A DNA stretch of 49,178 nt from Lachnospiraceae bacterium (GCA_011959285.1 BLLW01000024.1:1-49178), one strand, 5' to 3'; shown: positions 10,028 to 19,081, counted from the first letter of the stretch. Program-made: numbers and translations. Notes: generated by a model from the letters alone, not told the origin.

Positions 10028-11013
10028 AATTACATGAAGATAAAGATGCGTTTGGTCTTTTGCTTGAAAACATACATGAAAAGACAGGATATCGAACAGC
10101 TGTACTGGAAAAGGATTACTATGTTCTGCTAATCTTGCAGGAATTATCTAATTTTCAGGCAGACGGACTTCAGGCTTATTTCAAAGGCGGAACAGCCCTT
10201 TATAAAGCCCTGAAAACGACCAACCGTTTTTCCGAGGATATTGACCTTTCCGTTGATACCAGAGGATGTAGCAGGACACAGAACGATAAACGTCTGGAAC
10301 GTGCAGCCAAGAAATATGTTTCCCTTCCGAGGGATGCGGCACAAGGGAAAACAAATCGTTCTGAGGTGATTGCGGTTTATACATATGATCCTGTTACTGC
10401 TTTTGATGCAGACGATGCACTGCAACGTTTTGGCAAACTAAAAGTGGAAGCAACTTCTTTTACGATTAGTGAGCCGGTGGAGAGTTTAGAAATATCTGCG
10501 ATGCTTTACAACCTGGCGACAGAGGAACAAAAGAAGATTCTTGAAACAGTGTATGATGTAAAGCCATTTTTTATCCAGACCATCACTTTGGAACGCATTT
10601 TTGTTGACAAACTTTTCGCTGCGGAAGCGTATGTTCGTCATTCTTCCATAAATCAACGAGCGTTTGAGGCGGCAAAGCATATCTATGATTTAGCAGTTAT
10701 TGCACAGCATCCGAAAGTATCAGCGTTGTTATCAGATTCAGATAAATTAAAGCGTCTTTTGGAGATTCGTGTGGAGGAAGAAAAAGGACGCCTTGACGGA
10801 ATACCTGGCGTTGTTCCGACAGGATTTATATTCTTTACACAGGCTGGAGATAATAGCGATGTCCGCAAAGCGTATGAAACCATGCAGAACCAATATGTCC
10901 TCAGAGAACAAGATCGAATTGAGTTTGAGACAGCGGTAAAAGCCCTGATGAATATTCAGGAGAGCTTATTGAAAAATCCTGCATGGGTAGACTTTCATAA
11001 TACAACAATTTAG
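10024..11013 (+). CDS. AbiEii/AbiGii-type nucleotidyltransferase toxin
   Basis: A 329-residue DNA-polymerase-beta-fold nucleotidyltransferase. The catalytic motif is complete: FKGGTALYKAL followed by RFSEDIDLSVD (about residues 55-82), supplying the GG-T and the paired aspartates. KPFFIQTITLERIFVDKLFA and the following Ala-rich helices match the AbiEii C-terminal domain. Proteins of this family stop growth by adding nucleotides to tRNA or other targets and provide abortive infection against phages. Translationally coupled to the antitoxin. The gene is intact and sits inside the split fic gene, so the module is probably the most recent arrival in this island. Confidence 0.88.
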   Translation: MKLHEDKDAFGLLLENIHEKTGYRTAVLEKDYYVLLILQELSNFQADGLQAYFKGGTALYKALKTTNRFSEDIDLSVDTRGCSRTQNDKRLERAAKKYVSLPRDAAQGKTNRSEVIAVYTYDPVTAFDADDALQRFGKLKVEATSFTISEPVESLEISAMLYNLATEEQKKILETVYDVKPFFIQTITLERIFVDKLFAAEAYVRHSSINQRAFEAAKHIYDLAVIAQHPKVSALLSDSDKLKRLLEIRVEEEKGRLDGIPGVVPTGFIFFTQAGDNSDVRKAYETMQNQYVLREQDRIEFETAVKALMNIQESLLKNPAWVDFHNTTI

Positions 11014-11040
11014 CAAGTTGGGAGATTTATAAATAGTTTT

Positions 11041-11526
11041 CGCATTCCCATTGTACCATTACCAGACGGCAACGGTCGCATGGGACGGATGTGGCACAGC
11101 CTCTTTCTCAGCCAGTGGAAGGAACTATTCTTCTGACTGCCGATTGAAGAATTAATTCAGTCACGGCAAAAGGAATACTACGATGCCCTCGGTGCGGAGG
11201 ACGCACAGACCGACAGCGCAGGTTTTGTGGAACTGATGCTCGAAATCATCCGGGACAGCCTGTCGGAGGTTACGATAGTTGGTCACAGTACCGATCAAGT
11301 TAGTGACCAAGTAACCGACCAAGATAAAATACCGACTGAACTGCTCCTCTCTGCTCTTGGCGATGAAACCCTCCCGGTTGCAGAGCTTATGGAACGGCTT
11401 GGACTTTCTCACAGACCGACCTTCCGCCAAAACTATCTGAATCCCGCCTTGGAGCTGAAACTTATCGAGCGCACGATTCCCGATAAGCCGAACAGTAGGA
11501 ATCAGAAATATAGAAAATCCAAATAA
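11041..11526 (+). pseudogene. Fic family protein, 3' fragment with nonsense codon
   Basis: From 11041 the frame encodes VPLPDGNGRMGRMWHSLFLS, the catalytic loop and following helix of a Fic protein, then KELFF, a TGA at 11134-11136 (one base from TGG; Trp is expected), then LPIEELIQSRQKEYYDAL. It continues to FVELMLEIIRDSL, a repeat-like VSDQVTDQ linker and a C-terminal winged helix (AELMERLGLSHRPTFRQNYL), ending at 11526. This is the rest of the gene broken at 9150. The loop codons DGN are present on both sides of the AbiE module but differ in about a third of bases, so this is not a fresh target-site duplication. Confidence 0.78.
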
Positions 11527-11598
11527 ATCGTTATCTCCCTGATTCTGATTTCAAAGGCAAACTGTCCATGTGTAGTTAAGAATAAACACGCCGAAAAT

Positions 11599-11643
11599 AG
11601 CAGGAGGCAGCGCAATGTCTTAACATCGTCTGTGCCTCCTGCT
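11599..11643 (-). terminator. Strong hairpin at the island's right edge
   Basis: AGCAGGAGGCA (11599-11609) and TGCCTCCTGCT (11633-11643) form a perfect 11-base stem; ATGT/ACAT pairs inside the loop. Read on the minus strand it lies about 47 bases after the M24 gene stop and is followed only by ATTTTCGG, so it is either a weak terminator or an RNA-stabilising hairpin. Confidence 0.5.
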
Positions 11644-11689
11644 ACAAAACTTGAAAACATTTCCATTTCAAATTGGACTGTTACATTAC

Positions 11690-13042
11690 CTAAACACTTC
11701 TTCCCACCAATTCCTGCACATTTGCCGGCAGATGGTTCAGCACTCTTACCTGTTCTCCTTCTTTGATCAGTGTCTTTTCAATCACCAGATAATCTAAGCC
11801 CGGAATCCTGACCTGCGACCAATCCTCTCCGTATCCCTTCAGTCCCACATCCATCATCAGAACGAGGTTTTCAGGAAGTTCACCATTAAATTTCTCTGAC
11901 AGCGCGCCATACATTTCCTGGCACTCGGTATAGCCAGAATTGTGGGATGTGACATAACCTTTTAGCTCACTGAACTGCTGAATGGAAATTCCCAATTTTT
12001 TCCCGATTTCCTCTTCCCTATCCTTATAATACTGGATCATTGATTTCTCATGGGTATTTCCGGGAAGTTTTTCCTTTACGATACGTTCAAATTCTTCTAC
12101 GGAAAACTGAAATGCTCCTTCTAAGAAGTTCGCCAGAACCTTATGCTGATCCGTAATTTCAGATGGATTCTTTGTGCATACTACCGATATTCTCTGTGCC
12201 CCGCAAAGCCCGTCTCGTTTAGGTGCCACGCCTATGCTTACCACTTCTCCTTCCTGTATTACCTTGTTTGTCGCCCTTCCGATCATCGTTTTGTTGCTTT
12301 CTCCGGACATGACCATGATCTTAAATCCTTGCTCATCTGCGCCCAGCTCATTTGCAACTGCATATCCCCATTGGGCAACCTGCGCTTCCGTCAGCCCGGG
12401 CTCTAAGATTCTCGCCATGGCTTCAATCATGACATCGCTGATCCGGCAGCTTTCCTCAATCAGCTTCAATTCTAATTTTGATTTATTATATTTAATTTTG
12501 TAATACTCTTCTGACAGATCGTCTATGCTGGTCTGGGGCAATTGTTCCGATAATTCCTGATACAATCCCACCGGGAAAAAGACCTTGGAGGAAAGGATCG
12601 CTGCCTTTTGCGGCTCCTTCCCGCAAGCTTCCACCACGATTGAGGCCGGCGTATTCAGATTTTTATCCGCCCTTCCCGTACCCAGATTCAGAATATCCAT
12701 AACCCTAATCTTAGCTCCTGAACGAGGGCAAAGCTGCCGTGCGACAATGGCGCTCTCCGGACCTGCCATCAAGTACAGACCGTTCTCACCCAGCACTGCT
12801 GCTATGGGTTCCACGATAATATTATTGTTTCCTGCAAGATAGGGAACATCGCCACAATAATGTTCATCCGAGTAGACAATCCCGCAGTCATATCCCTTTT
12901 GCTTTAACATGTTCCATGTATTTTCCTGACGTGTCTTAAACTCCTCGGCAGGCAGCATATATCCTTTTTCAAAAAAAGGTGCATTCTCCAACACATTCGA
13001 TACGATTTCCGCCTGCTTCATCCAATTATTTTTATCAAACAT
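11690..13042 (-). CDS. M24 (creatinase/prolidase-fold) family protein, metal ligands not conserved
   Basis: About 450 residues with the creatinase-type N-terminal domain and a C-terminal pita-bread fold. The five metal ligands of true M24 aminopeptidases are mostly replaced: the first two aspartates correspond to SIGVAPKRDG and LCGAQRI, and the glutamates to LMMDVGLKG and VRIPGLDY. The histidine in TSHNSGYTECQEM is kept. Metal-free creatinases also lack the ligands and use that histidine, so a non-metallo hydrolase is possible. The chosen start is MFDKNNW (13042, RBS GAGAGGA); upstream ATG or TTG starts in frame are alternatives. It is last in the sugar transporter operon, 58 bases after the M20 gene. 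Confidence 0.75.
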   Translation of the reverse strand: MFDKNNWMKQAEIVSNVLENAPFFEKGYMLPAEEFKTRQENTWNMLKQKGYDCGIVYSDEHYCGDVPYLAGNNNIIVEPIAAVLGENGLYLMAGPESAIVARQLCPRSGAKIRVMDILNLGTGRADKNLNTPASIVVEACGKEPQKAAILSSKVFFPVGLYQELSEQLPQTSIDDLSEEYYKIKYNKSKLELKLIEESCRISDVMIEAMARILEPGLTEAQVAQWGYAVANELGADEQGFKIMVMSGESNKTMIGRATNKVIQEGEVVSIGVAPKRDGLCGAQRISVVCTKNPSEITDQHKVLANFLEGAFQFSVEEFERIVKEKLPGNTHEKSMIQYYKDREEEIGKKLGISIQQFSELKGYVTSHNSGYTECQEMYGALSEKFNGELPENLVLMMDVGLKGYGEDWSQVRIPGLDYLVIEKTLIKEGEQVRVLNHLPANVQELVGRSV

Positions 13043-13100
13043 ACTTCCTCTCATTCCGCCGCGCAAGCGGCATCTAAATCACAGATTGAAGCGTTTACTT

Positions 13101-14402
13101 TCAATCTTGCTCCTCTACGATTCCAACCCAGTTAACAATGATATTTGCATAAACTTCTATTGCCTGAAAGAACAATTCTTTATCCATGCTTTCATCTGTC
13201 GTGTGCAGGCAGTGTAAATCGCCAGGTCCTAAGATCAGGACGGGCATATTGCCGATTTTAGCCAGCTGGGCGCCGTCGCACCCGCAGGGCAGACCTGCAA
13301 CGGTCACATCTCCCATTACTTCTTTTTCGCTTTCAATCACGCTCTGCACGAAGCTGTCTGAAATATCCGTCTCAAAGCATAACGTCTCCTGAAACCAGTT
13401 CACGCTTACGGGATGTTCGCAAAGCCATTCGTCGCCCTGGCAAGCTCTGTGCAGGCATTCTTCAACTTCCCTTTTGATGTCTTCTGATGAAATGCCGACC
13501 ATTTTATAATTGTGGTCATATTCGCTTGGAAGAAATTCAACATCAAATTTGACCACACATTTCTCCGGAACGATGGACGCCCCGATGCCGCCTTCAATAT
13601 GACCGATATTGATCGTCGGATTGCCCAAAAGCGGATGCCGCTTGGTCATCAGCCATTTATCTTCCAATTCGTGCAACGCCTCAATCAGCTTGACTGCTTT
13701 CTCTATCGCATTCACGCCCCATCCCTTGGTGCTTGCATGGGAAGAAACTCCTGTAACTGCAAACTCTGCCAAAAATGCACCTCTGTTACATGGCATAACT
13801 GTTAGCTGGGTGGGCTCCATGATAATCGCGCCGTCCGCCTTGTAACCCCGGACACAGCAGGCAATAGTTCCGTTTCCGCCGCCTTCTTCGTCAATTACAG
13901 ATTCGATAAAAATATCCCCGGCAAGTTTGATTCCCGCCTTCTGCAGACAATCCACCGCAAGGATTGCCGCTGCAAGACCGCCTTTCATATCGGTAGTTCC
14001 CCGACCGTAGAAGCGTCCTTCCCTCTCTACGCAGTTGAAGGGATCATTGCTCCACAGCTGTTTATCTCCGGGCGGAACAATGTCACAATGCCCGTTCAGC
14101 AGGATAGATCGCCCTTTGCCCCTCCCTTTAAAGGTCGCCACCACATTTTCCCGGTCTTTATAATCATGATTTGCGTTATATCCCATACAACCGCAGATTT
14201 CATCGTTATCCGGTGAAAAGGCATCCACTTCCGCCCCCATCTGTGCAAAGCGCTGCTTGAGGTAATCCTGAATTCCTTTTTCTTTTCCATATTTACCGTT
14301 TTCCAGTATGCGGCTGTCATATGCAACCATATCCTTCAGTAACGCAAAGCAGTATTCTTTATTTTTTTCTATCACTTCGTGTATTTTTTCTCTCGTACCC
14401 AT
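13101..14402 (-). CDS. M20 family metallopeptidase (ArgE/DapE-type deacylase)
   Basis: A 433-residue two-zinc amidohydrolase of the acetylornithine deacetylase/succinyl-diaminopimelate desuccinylase group. The zinc and catalytic residues are all visible: NGHCDIVPP (H and base D), GRGTTDMKGG (bridging D), IDEEGGGNGT (catalytic E and ligand E), IMEPTQL and GPGDLHCLHTTDE (last His). It should remove an acyl or aminoacyl group from an amine; the substrate cannot be read from sequence. It lies 13 bases after the sugar permease gene, so it is co-transcribed with an RbsABC-type importer, an unusual partnership suggesting that the imported molecule carries an amide or peptide bond. Confidence 0.85.
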   Translation of the reverse strand: MGTREKIHEVIEKNKEYCFALLKDMVAYDSRILENGKYGKEKGIQDYLKQRFAQMGAEVDAFSPDNDEICGCMGYNANHDYKDRENVVATFKGRGKGRSILLNGHCDIVPPGDKQLWSNDPFNCVEREGRFYGRGTTDMKGGLAAAILAVDCLQKAGIKLAGDIFIESVIDEEGGGNGTIACCVRGYKADGAIIMEPTQLTVMPCNRGAFLAEFAVTGVSSHASTKGWGVNAIEKAVKLIEALHELEDKWLMTKRHPLLGNPTINIGHIEGGIGASIVPEKCVVKFDVEFLPSEYDHNYKMVGISSEDIKREVEECLHRACQGDEWLCEHPVSVNWFQETLCFETDISDSFVQSVIESEKEVMGDVTVAGLPCGCDGAQLAKIGNMPVLILGPGDLHCLHTTDESMDKELFFQAIEVYANIIVNWVGIVEEQD

Positions 14403-14415
14403 ATCATTTACCTCA

Positions 14416-15366
14416 TCATCTTGTTTTCTTCTGCAAAGTCACTGCCAAAATAAGTACAATTCCAGTAAAGATCATCTGGTAATACCGCCCCATGCCGATC
14501 AAATCGAATCCGTTCGTGAGGACGCTCATTAAAAGCGCTCCTATCAGGCTTCCCACAACACCTCCGACGCCTCCATTGACACTTGCCCCGCCAATGACCA
14601 CAGCTGCGATTGCATTTAAGTCTAACCCGTCGCCTGCAAGAGGCTGTCCGGAATTTAACCGGGAAGCCATAATAAGCCCGCTGATTGCCGACATGGCTCC
14701 GCAGAACATATATACACGAATCTTTACCCATTCTACGGAAGTACCAGCTAACCTTGCCGCTTCTTCATTCCCGCCTATTCCAAACACAGTGGCTCCGAAT
14801 CTGGTCTTTTTCAAAAGAACATATCCAAAAACATAAGTAATGATTATGATAAAGACAGGAATCGGCAGAGCTCCTATATTTCCTCTTCCAATCACGGAAA
14901 AGCTATCCGGAAGGTTGGTCACGCTTCTTCCGCCTGTCAATACCAGCGCAAGACCTTTGGCAATCGTCATGGATGCCACGGTGGCAATAATCGGCGGTAC
15001 GCCGCCTTTAGTAATGACAAATCCATTTATAAATCCAATTACAATGCCCACAATCAGACCGCATAAGACGCCCACCACGGAATTCATGCCCCAATTTCCC
15101 ATCACCATGGCTGCCATCACCCCTGAAAGGGACACGATTGCGCCAACCGATAAATCGATTCCGCCTGATATGATTACGAACGTCATTCCAACTGCAATAA
15201 TCGCGTTAATGGAAGCCTGCCTGAATATATTCATAACATTAAACAGCGTAAAAAAGTTTTCGCTTGCCAGGCTGAAAGCCATAAATATAATGATAAGCGC
15301 TGCAAATGCAATAAACTCCCGCTGCTTTAACAGCTTAATCTTTCTTTTATTTTCCGGACCCTTCAT
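14416..15366 (-). CDS. Sugar ABC transporter permease, RbsC-type
   Basis: A 316-residue permease with 8-10 membrane segments of the ribose/galactose/AI-2 importer family. ISGGIDLSVGAIVSLSGV and GGASVNGGVGGVVGSLIGAL are the two family signatures. The start codon touches the stop of the ATPase gene (TAAATG), so the two are translated together. It would form the homodimeric channel used by the RbsA-like ATPase and the RbsB-like binding protein encoded upstream. Confidence 0.92.
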   Translation of the reverse strand: MKGPENKRKIKLLKQREFIAFAALIIIFMAFSLASENFFTLFNVMNIFRQASINAIIAVGMTFVIISGGIDLSVGAIVSLSGVMAAMVMGNWGMNSVVGVLCGLIVGIVIGFINGFVITKGGVPPIIATVASMTIAKGLALVLTGGRSVTNLPDSFSVIGRGNIGALPIPVFIIIITYVFGYVLLKKTRFGATVFGIGGNEEAARLAGTSVEWVKIRVYMFCGAMSAISGLIMASRLNSGQPLAGDGLDLNAIAAVVIGGASVNGGVGGVVGSLIGALLMSVLTNGFDLIGMGRYYQMIFTGIVLILAVTLQKKTR

Positions 15367-16854
15367 TTACTGACCTCCTGTAATGTATTTCATCATTTCA
15401 TTCAATGTAAGATTTTTTTGCTCAAATTCGCCAGTAATCCTGCCCTTATACATCGTAATGACCCTGTTGCTTACACGTAAGACTTCTTCCAGTTCTGATG
15501 AAATAAAAATCACTGACTTGTCCTGCTTTGCCAATGCATAAATTGCTTGAAAAATTTCTTCTTTCGCCCCCACATCCACGCCTCTTGTAGGTTCATCGAG
15601 AATCAAAATATCACTGTTCGCGCATAGCCACTTTCCCAAAACCACTTTCTGCTGATTTCCCCCGCTTAAGTTCAGCACCGGAAATTCCGCTGTAGGTGTC
15701 TTGATCTTTAAGTTATCGATCTGTTTCTCCGCTTCCTGTCGCTCTTTCTTCGTATTAATAAGGAAAAAGGATATAAACTTTTTCAGATTTACCATGGCAA
15801 TGTTTCTTCGGATATTCAGATTCATGAACAGACCTTGTTCTTTTCTGCTCTCGGGAAGCAGACCAATCCGATGGGAAATTGCATCCTTCGGTCCCTTTAT
15901 TCTGCATTCCTCGCCAAACACCTCTATCCTTCCATCCGTTATGGAATCTGCGCCGAAAATCGCTCTCATACATTCCGTGCGCCCAGCGCCTACCAGCCCT
16001 GCAATCCCCAGGACTTCTCCCTTTTTCAATGTGAAAGAAACGTCATGGATGTATTGATTGGATAAATTTTCAACCTTTAAGACAGGTTCAGAATCAATCA
16101 CCTTATTTTCCTTAATCTGATTGTCAATATCTTCTCCTACCATTAACTTAATGATTTCTTCTTTACTGACCTCATTCGTAACAGCGGTTTCCACAACCGT
16201 CCCGTTTCTCAAAACCGTAAGTCTGTCGCTGATTCTCGTCACTTCGTCAAGCCTGTGGGAAATATAGATGATGGAAACGCCTTTCTTTCGCAAATCTTCT
16301 ATAATATCAAAAAGCTGCTCCACTTCCTGGATTGTCAGCGTAGCTGTTGGCTCATCCATAATGAGTATCTTTGCGTTATAGGAAAGCGCCTTGGCAATCT
16401 CCACCATCTGCTGCTGCGCAACGCTTAAGTCCCTTATCTTCGCATGGACATTTAAATCCAAGTCGAATTTATTTAATAGTTCTTCCGCATTTTTATATAC
16501 TGTCTTCCAATCGATCAAACGAGTTCTGTCTGAGATTGGTTCTTCCCCAAAATAAATATTTTTCGCTACGTCTAAGTCCGAAAATAGGGTAAACTCCTGG
16601 TAGATTACGGCAATCCCTTTTTCCTTGGCATCATTGGGGGTGCGGAAAAGCTGCTTTTCACCACCCAATTCAATCCAGCCGCCGTCAGGCATATGCACAC
16701 CTGCCAGCGTCTTGATCAGAGTGGATTTCCCTGCTCCGTTGGCGCCTACCAGCGCGTGGATTTCTCCTTCTTTCAGCGAAAAATTAACCTTGTCAAGCGC
16801 CAGTACTCCCGGAAACCTTTTTGTAATATCTACTACCTTTAACAGTTCTGCCAT
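15367..16854 (-). CDS. Sugar ABC transporter ATP-binding protein, RbsA/MglA-type
   Basis: A 495-residue fusion of two nucleotide-binding domains. In the first, Walker A is GANGAGKST (residues 37-45), the signature is LSVAQQQMVEIAKAL and Walker B is ILIMDEPTATL. The second has the degenerate Walker A region (GLVGAGRTE) typical of the family, signature LSGGNQQKVVLGKWL and Walker B ILILDEPTRGVD. It energises uptake through the adjacent permease. A strong hairpin between the binding-protein gene and this gene probably lowers its expression relative to the binding protein. Confidence 0.93.
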   Translation of the reverse strand: MAELLKVVDITKRFPGVLALDKVNFSLKEGEIHALVGANGAGKSTLIKTLAGVHMPDGGWIELGGEKQLFRTPNDAKEKGIAVIYQEFTLFSDLDVAKNIYFGEEPISDRTRLIDWKTVYKNAEELLNKFDLDLNVHAKIRDLSVAQQQMVEIAKALSYNAKILIMDEPTATLTIQEVEQLFDIIEDLRKKGVSIIYISHRLDEVTRISDRLTVLRNGTVVETAVTNEVSKEEIIKLMVGEDIDNQIKENKVIDSEPVLKVENLSNQYIHDVSFTLKKGEVLGIAGLVGAGRTECMRAIFGADSITDGRIEVFGEECRIKGPKDAISHRIGLLPESRKEQGLFMNLNIRRNIAMVNLKKFISFFLINTKKERQEAEKQIDNLKIKTPTAEFPVLNLSGGNQQKVVLGKWLCANSDILILDEPTRGVDVGAKEEIFQAIYALAKQDKSVIFISSELEEVLRVSNRVITMYKGRITGEFEQKNLTLNEMMKYITGGQ

Positions 16855-16877
16855 TTATTCCGCCTTTCTCCTTTATA

Positions 16878-16917
16878 TTAGAAATGGAGAGGTATGCAAT
16901 CATCTCTCCATTTCTAA
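16878..16917 (-). promoter_or_regulatory. Intercistronic hairpin after the sugar-binding-protein gene
   Basis: TTAGAAATGGAGAG (16878-16891) and CTCTCCATTTCTAA (16904-16917) form a perfect 14-base stem with a 12-base loop. No T-run follows on the minus strand, and the ATPase gene's AAAGGAG lies immediately downstream. This fits a 3' stabiliser or partial attenuator that keeps the binding protein in excess. Confidence 0.65.
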
Positions 16918-16957
16918 GAAAGTACTGATTGAATTGGCGTTCTCCAAGCCTGCCCTA

Positions 16958-17962
16958 TTACCAGGAGAACCCTTCTGCATTTTCTTTGGAAACCATTTTC
17001 AAAGGAACTTCAATATTCTCTTCAACGCTTTCACCGTTTACCACCTTAAGCGCTGTCTGGATTCCGATTCTTCCCATCTCAGCAGGCTGCTGTGCCACGG
17101 TTCCAGCCACAATATCGCCGCTTAAGATCAGCTGGACTGCATCATCCATTCCGTCAATGCCTACCGCAATAATATCAAAATCTTTCGTGGTTGATTCAAT
17201 AGCAGATTCTACCGCAATGGAGCCATAATCATTTACTGCCAATACGGCGTCCACATCAGGGTAAGCGGAGAGAATATTATCTGCTGCTGTTACAAATGCG
17301 GTCATACTATTCTCAACTGCATCGATTTTTTGCAGGATCTCAATATCCGGATATTTTTCCAGTGCTGCCTGATACCCCTCAGCTCTTTCCTGGAAGGAAC
17401 TGATGGGAGGACCGTCCAAAATGATGACTTTTCCTTTTCCACCCAGCTTCTGTGCAACAAATTCTCCGCCCGTTTCACCTGCTGCCTTATTGTTCGATGC
17501 GATAAAAGCGGTGATGTCTCCGCCTTCTGCCATAACGTCAAGACAAATAACCGGGATTCCTGCCTCGTTTGCCATCTCCACCGCTGGTACGACAGCTTTT
17601 GAATCAACTGCGTTGAGCAGGATCGCATCAACCTTCTGTGCAATCAGATTTTCAACGCTGCTGATCTGATCCGCAACATTTAACTGGGCATCCGAAACAA
17701 TCACTTCGACTCCTGCCGCCTTAGCCTCTTCTTCCACGCCTTTTTGCATAGCCTCGAAGAATGGGCTGTTCAGCGTCATGAAAGATACGCCAACCTTTAT
17801 TTCTTTGGCTTCCGGTTCGCTGACATCTTCCGTATCGGCTGCTTCTGCCTCATTTTGGGGCTGTGTAGTTTCCTCCGTTTTCTCTTGTGTCTGCCCTGAT
17901 GAACATCCCACACACAATAAACCAAGCATCAATGACATGATAATTGCTAAACCTTTTTTCAT
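16958..17962 (-). CDS. Sugar-binding lipoprotein, RbsB-type
   Basis: A 334-residue periplasmic-binding-protein-like lipoprotein (Peripla_BP_4 type). The signal peptide ends in the lipobox LLCVGC, followed by an acidic Glu/Thr-rich linker (about 22-52) and the binding domain starting KEIKVGVSFMTLNSPFFEAM. The family recognises pentoses, hexoses or AI-2-like sugars as SNNKAAGE, GIDGMDDAV and related ligand-pocket segments show. It is the first gene of the transporter operon, with RBS AAAGGAGGAAAG and an operator just upstream at 18007-18024. Confidence 0.92.
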   Translation of the reverse strand: MKKGLAIIMSLMLGLLCVGCSSGQTQEKTEETTQPQNEAEAADTEDVSEPEAKEIKVGVSFMTLNSPFFEAMQKGVEEEAKAAGVEVIVSDAQLNVADQISSVENLIAQKVDAILLNAVDSKAVVPAVEMANEAGIPVICLDVMAEGGDITAFIASNNKAAGETGGEFVAQKLGGKGKVIILDGPPISSFQERAEGYQAALEKYPDIEILQKIDAVENSMTAFVTAADNILSAYPDVDAVLAVNDYGSIAVESAIESTTKDFDIIAVGIDGMDDAVQLILSGDIVAGTVAQQPAEMGRIGIQTALKVVNGESVEENIEVPLKMVSKENAEGFSW

Positions 17963-18006
17963 ATAACTTTCCTCCTTTGTTTTGGTATTTGAAAAAATTT
18001 ACATAA

Positions 18007-18024
18007 AATGAAATCGATTCCATT
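18007..18024. promoter_or_regulatory. LacI-family operator upstream of the transporter operon
   Basis: AATGAAATCGATTCCATT is an 18-base palindrome with a single mismatched pair. The core GAAATCGATTCC closely matches the perfect palindrome at the LacI gene start, so both are likely bound by the adjacent LacI-family regulator. It lies 45 bases before the binding-protein start codon. Confidence 0.7.
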
Positions 18025-18053
18025 TTTGCCGGCAAAAAAAGGAATGTTCCAAA

Positions 18054-19079
18054 TTATACTCCTTTTAATGTAGATTCCCGAATCTCCAGACCAACCGGGA
18101 GAATGACTTCTCTGCTGTCCCCCATATCGCCTGCGATTCTCTCTAAGAGCAGGTTCATTGCAGTTGCCCCTATTTCATAAGTGGGCTGCTTAACGGATGT
18201 AATCCTCGGATTGGAAAACTGCCTCCACTCCATATCGTCAAACGCTACAATTCCCAGCTCTTCCGGAATCCTTTTATTCAATGCTCTAGCTGCCTTCAAT
18301 ACCCCCCATAGGATAAGGTCATTGGTTGCAAACAAGGCATCACAATGCTGATTCACTAATAAATCCATGACATCTTCATAGGTATTGCTTGCTAAGAAGT
18401 CTCCGGTTTTGATAAGTTCCGGTTCCACAGTCATTCCGTTCTCTTCTAAAGCGATCTCATATCCTCTTAAACGTTCCCTGCCTGTGGTAGAATCCACGGA
18501 ACCGTTTATGATTCCGATCCTTTTATAGCCCTTTTCAATTAAATGCGTAACTGCCTGCCTGCTTCCTTCTCTATTCTGCACCAGAACGATATCGTATTTG
18601 CTCTGGATGTCGCCATTGGGTCTCCTGTCGAAAAAGACGATTTTCTGATCTCCCACAATATTATAATAATCTGCTCCCATATAAGCGCTTGATACGATCA
18701 GTCCATCCACCTTCCTGCTGATGAGTTCTTTCAGGTAGCGTCTCTCCTTCTCCGGATCGTCATCTGTGTTACAAAGGATAATGCTGTAATTCCGCTTGCT
18801 GGCTACATCCTCGATTCCTCTGACTACGGCGGTGTAAAAGGAACCCATGATATTGGAAATAATCACTCCCACCGTCTTTGTTTCATTTATTCTAAGGCTT
18901 CTTGCCAATTCGCTTGGGGCATATCCAAGTTCATTGATTACTTCTCTTACCCGTGTCTCTGTCTCCTTCTTCACTAAAGGACTGTTATTTAAAACTCTGG
19001 AGACAGTCGTTTGGGAAACCTGTGCCATCTTTGCTACCAGTGCAATATTTACATTTTCCTCTTTTGAAATCGATTTCAA
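18054..19079 (-). CDS. LacI family transcriptional regulator
   Basis: A 341-residue LacI/GalR repressor. The helix-turn-helix and hinge are NIALVAKMAQVSQTTVSRVL and LARSLRINETKTVGVI; the remaining 280 residues form a ribose-binding-like effector domain (SSAYMGADYY, FDRRPNGD, ATNDLILWG, GIVAFDDMEW). The start is a TTG at 19079 preceded by AAGGAG; the codons for MKSIS form the palindrome GAAATCGATTTC, so repressor bound to its own operator would sit on the start of its own gene. It lies between the isomerase/epimerase pair and the transporter genes, all on one strand, and should respond to the transported sugar. Confidence 0.9.
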   Translation of the reverse strand: MKSISKEENVNIALVAKMAQVSQTTVSRVLNNSPLVKKETETRVREVINELGYAPSELARSLRINETKTVGVIISNIMGSFYTAVVRGIEDVASKRNYSIILCNTDDDPEKERRYLKELISRKVDGLIVSSAYMGADYYNIVGDQKIVFFDRRPNGDIQSKYDIVLVQNREGSRQAVTHLIEKGYKRIGIINGSVDSTTGRERLRGYEIALEENGMTVEPELIKTGDFLASNTYEDVMDLLVNQHCDALFATNDLILWGVLKAARALNKRIPEELGIVAFDDMEWRQFSNPRITSVKQPTYEIGATAMNLLLERIAGDMGDSREVILPVGLEIRESTLKGV

Positions 19080-19081
19080 AA
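19062..19081. promoter_or_regulatory. Perfect 20-base palindrome over the LacI start codon
   Basis: TTTTGAAATCGATTTCAAAA is fully self-complementary and covers the TTG start codon and next four codons of the LacI gene. It matches the likely operator at 18007-18024. It also fits the CcpA cre consensus (TGWNANCGNTNWCA) exactly, so carbon catabolite control is an alternative or additional reading. Confidence 0.75.
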
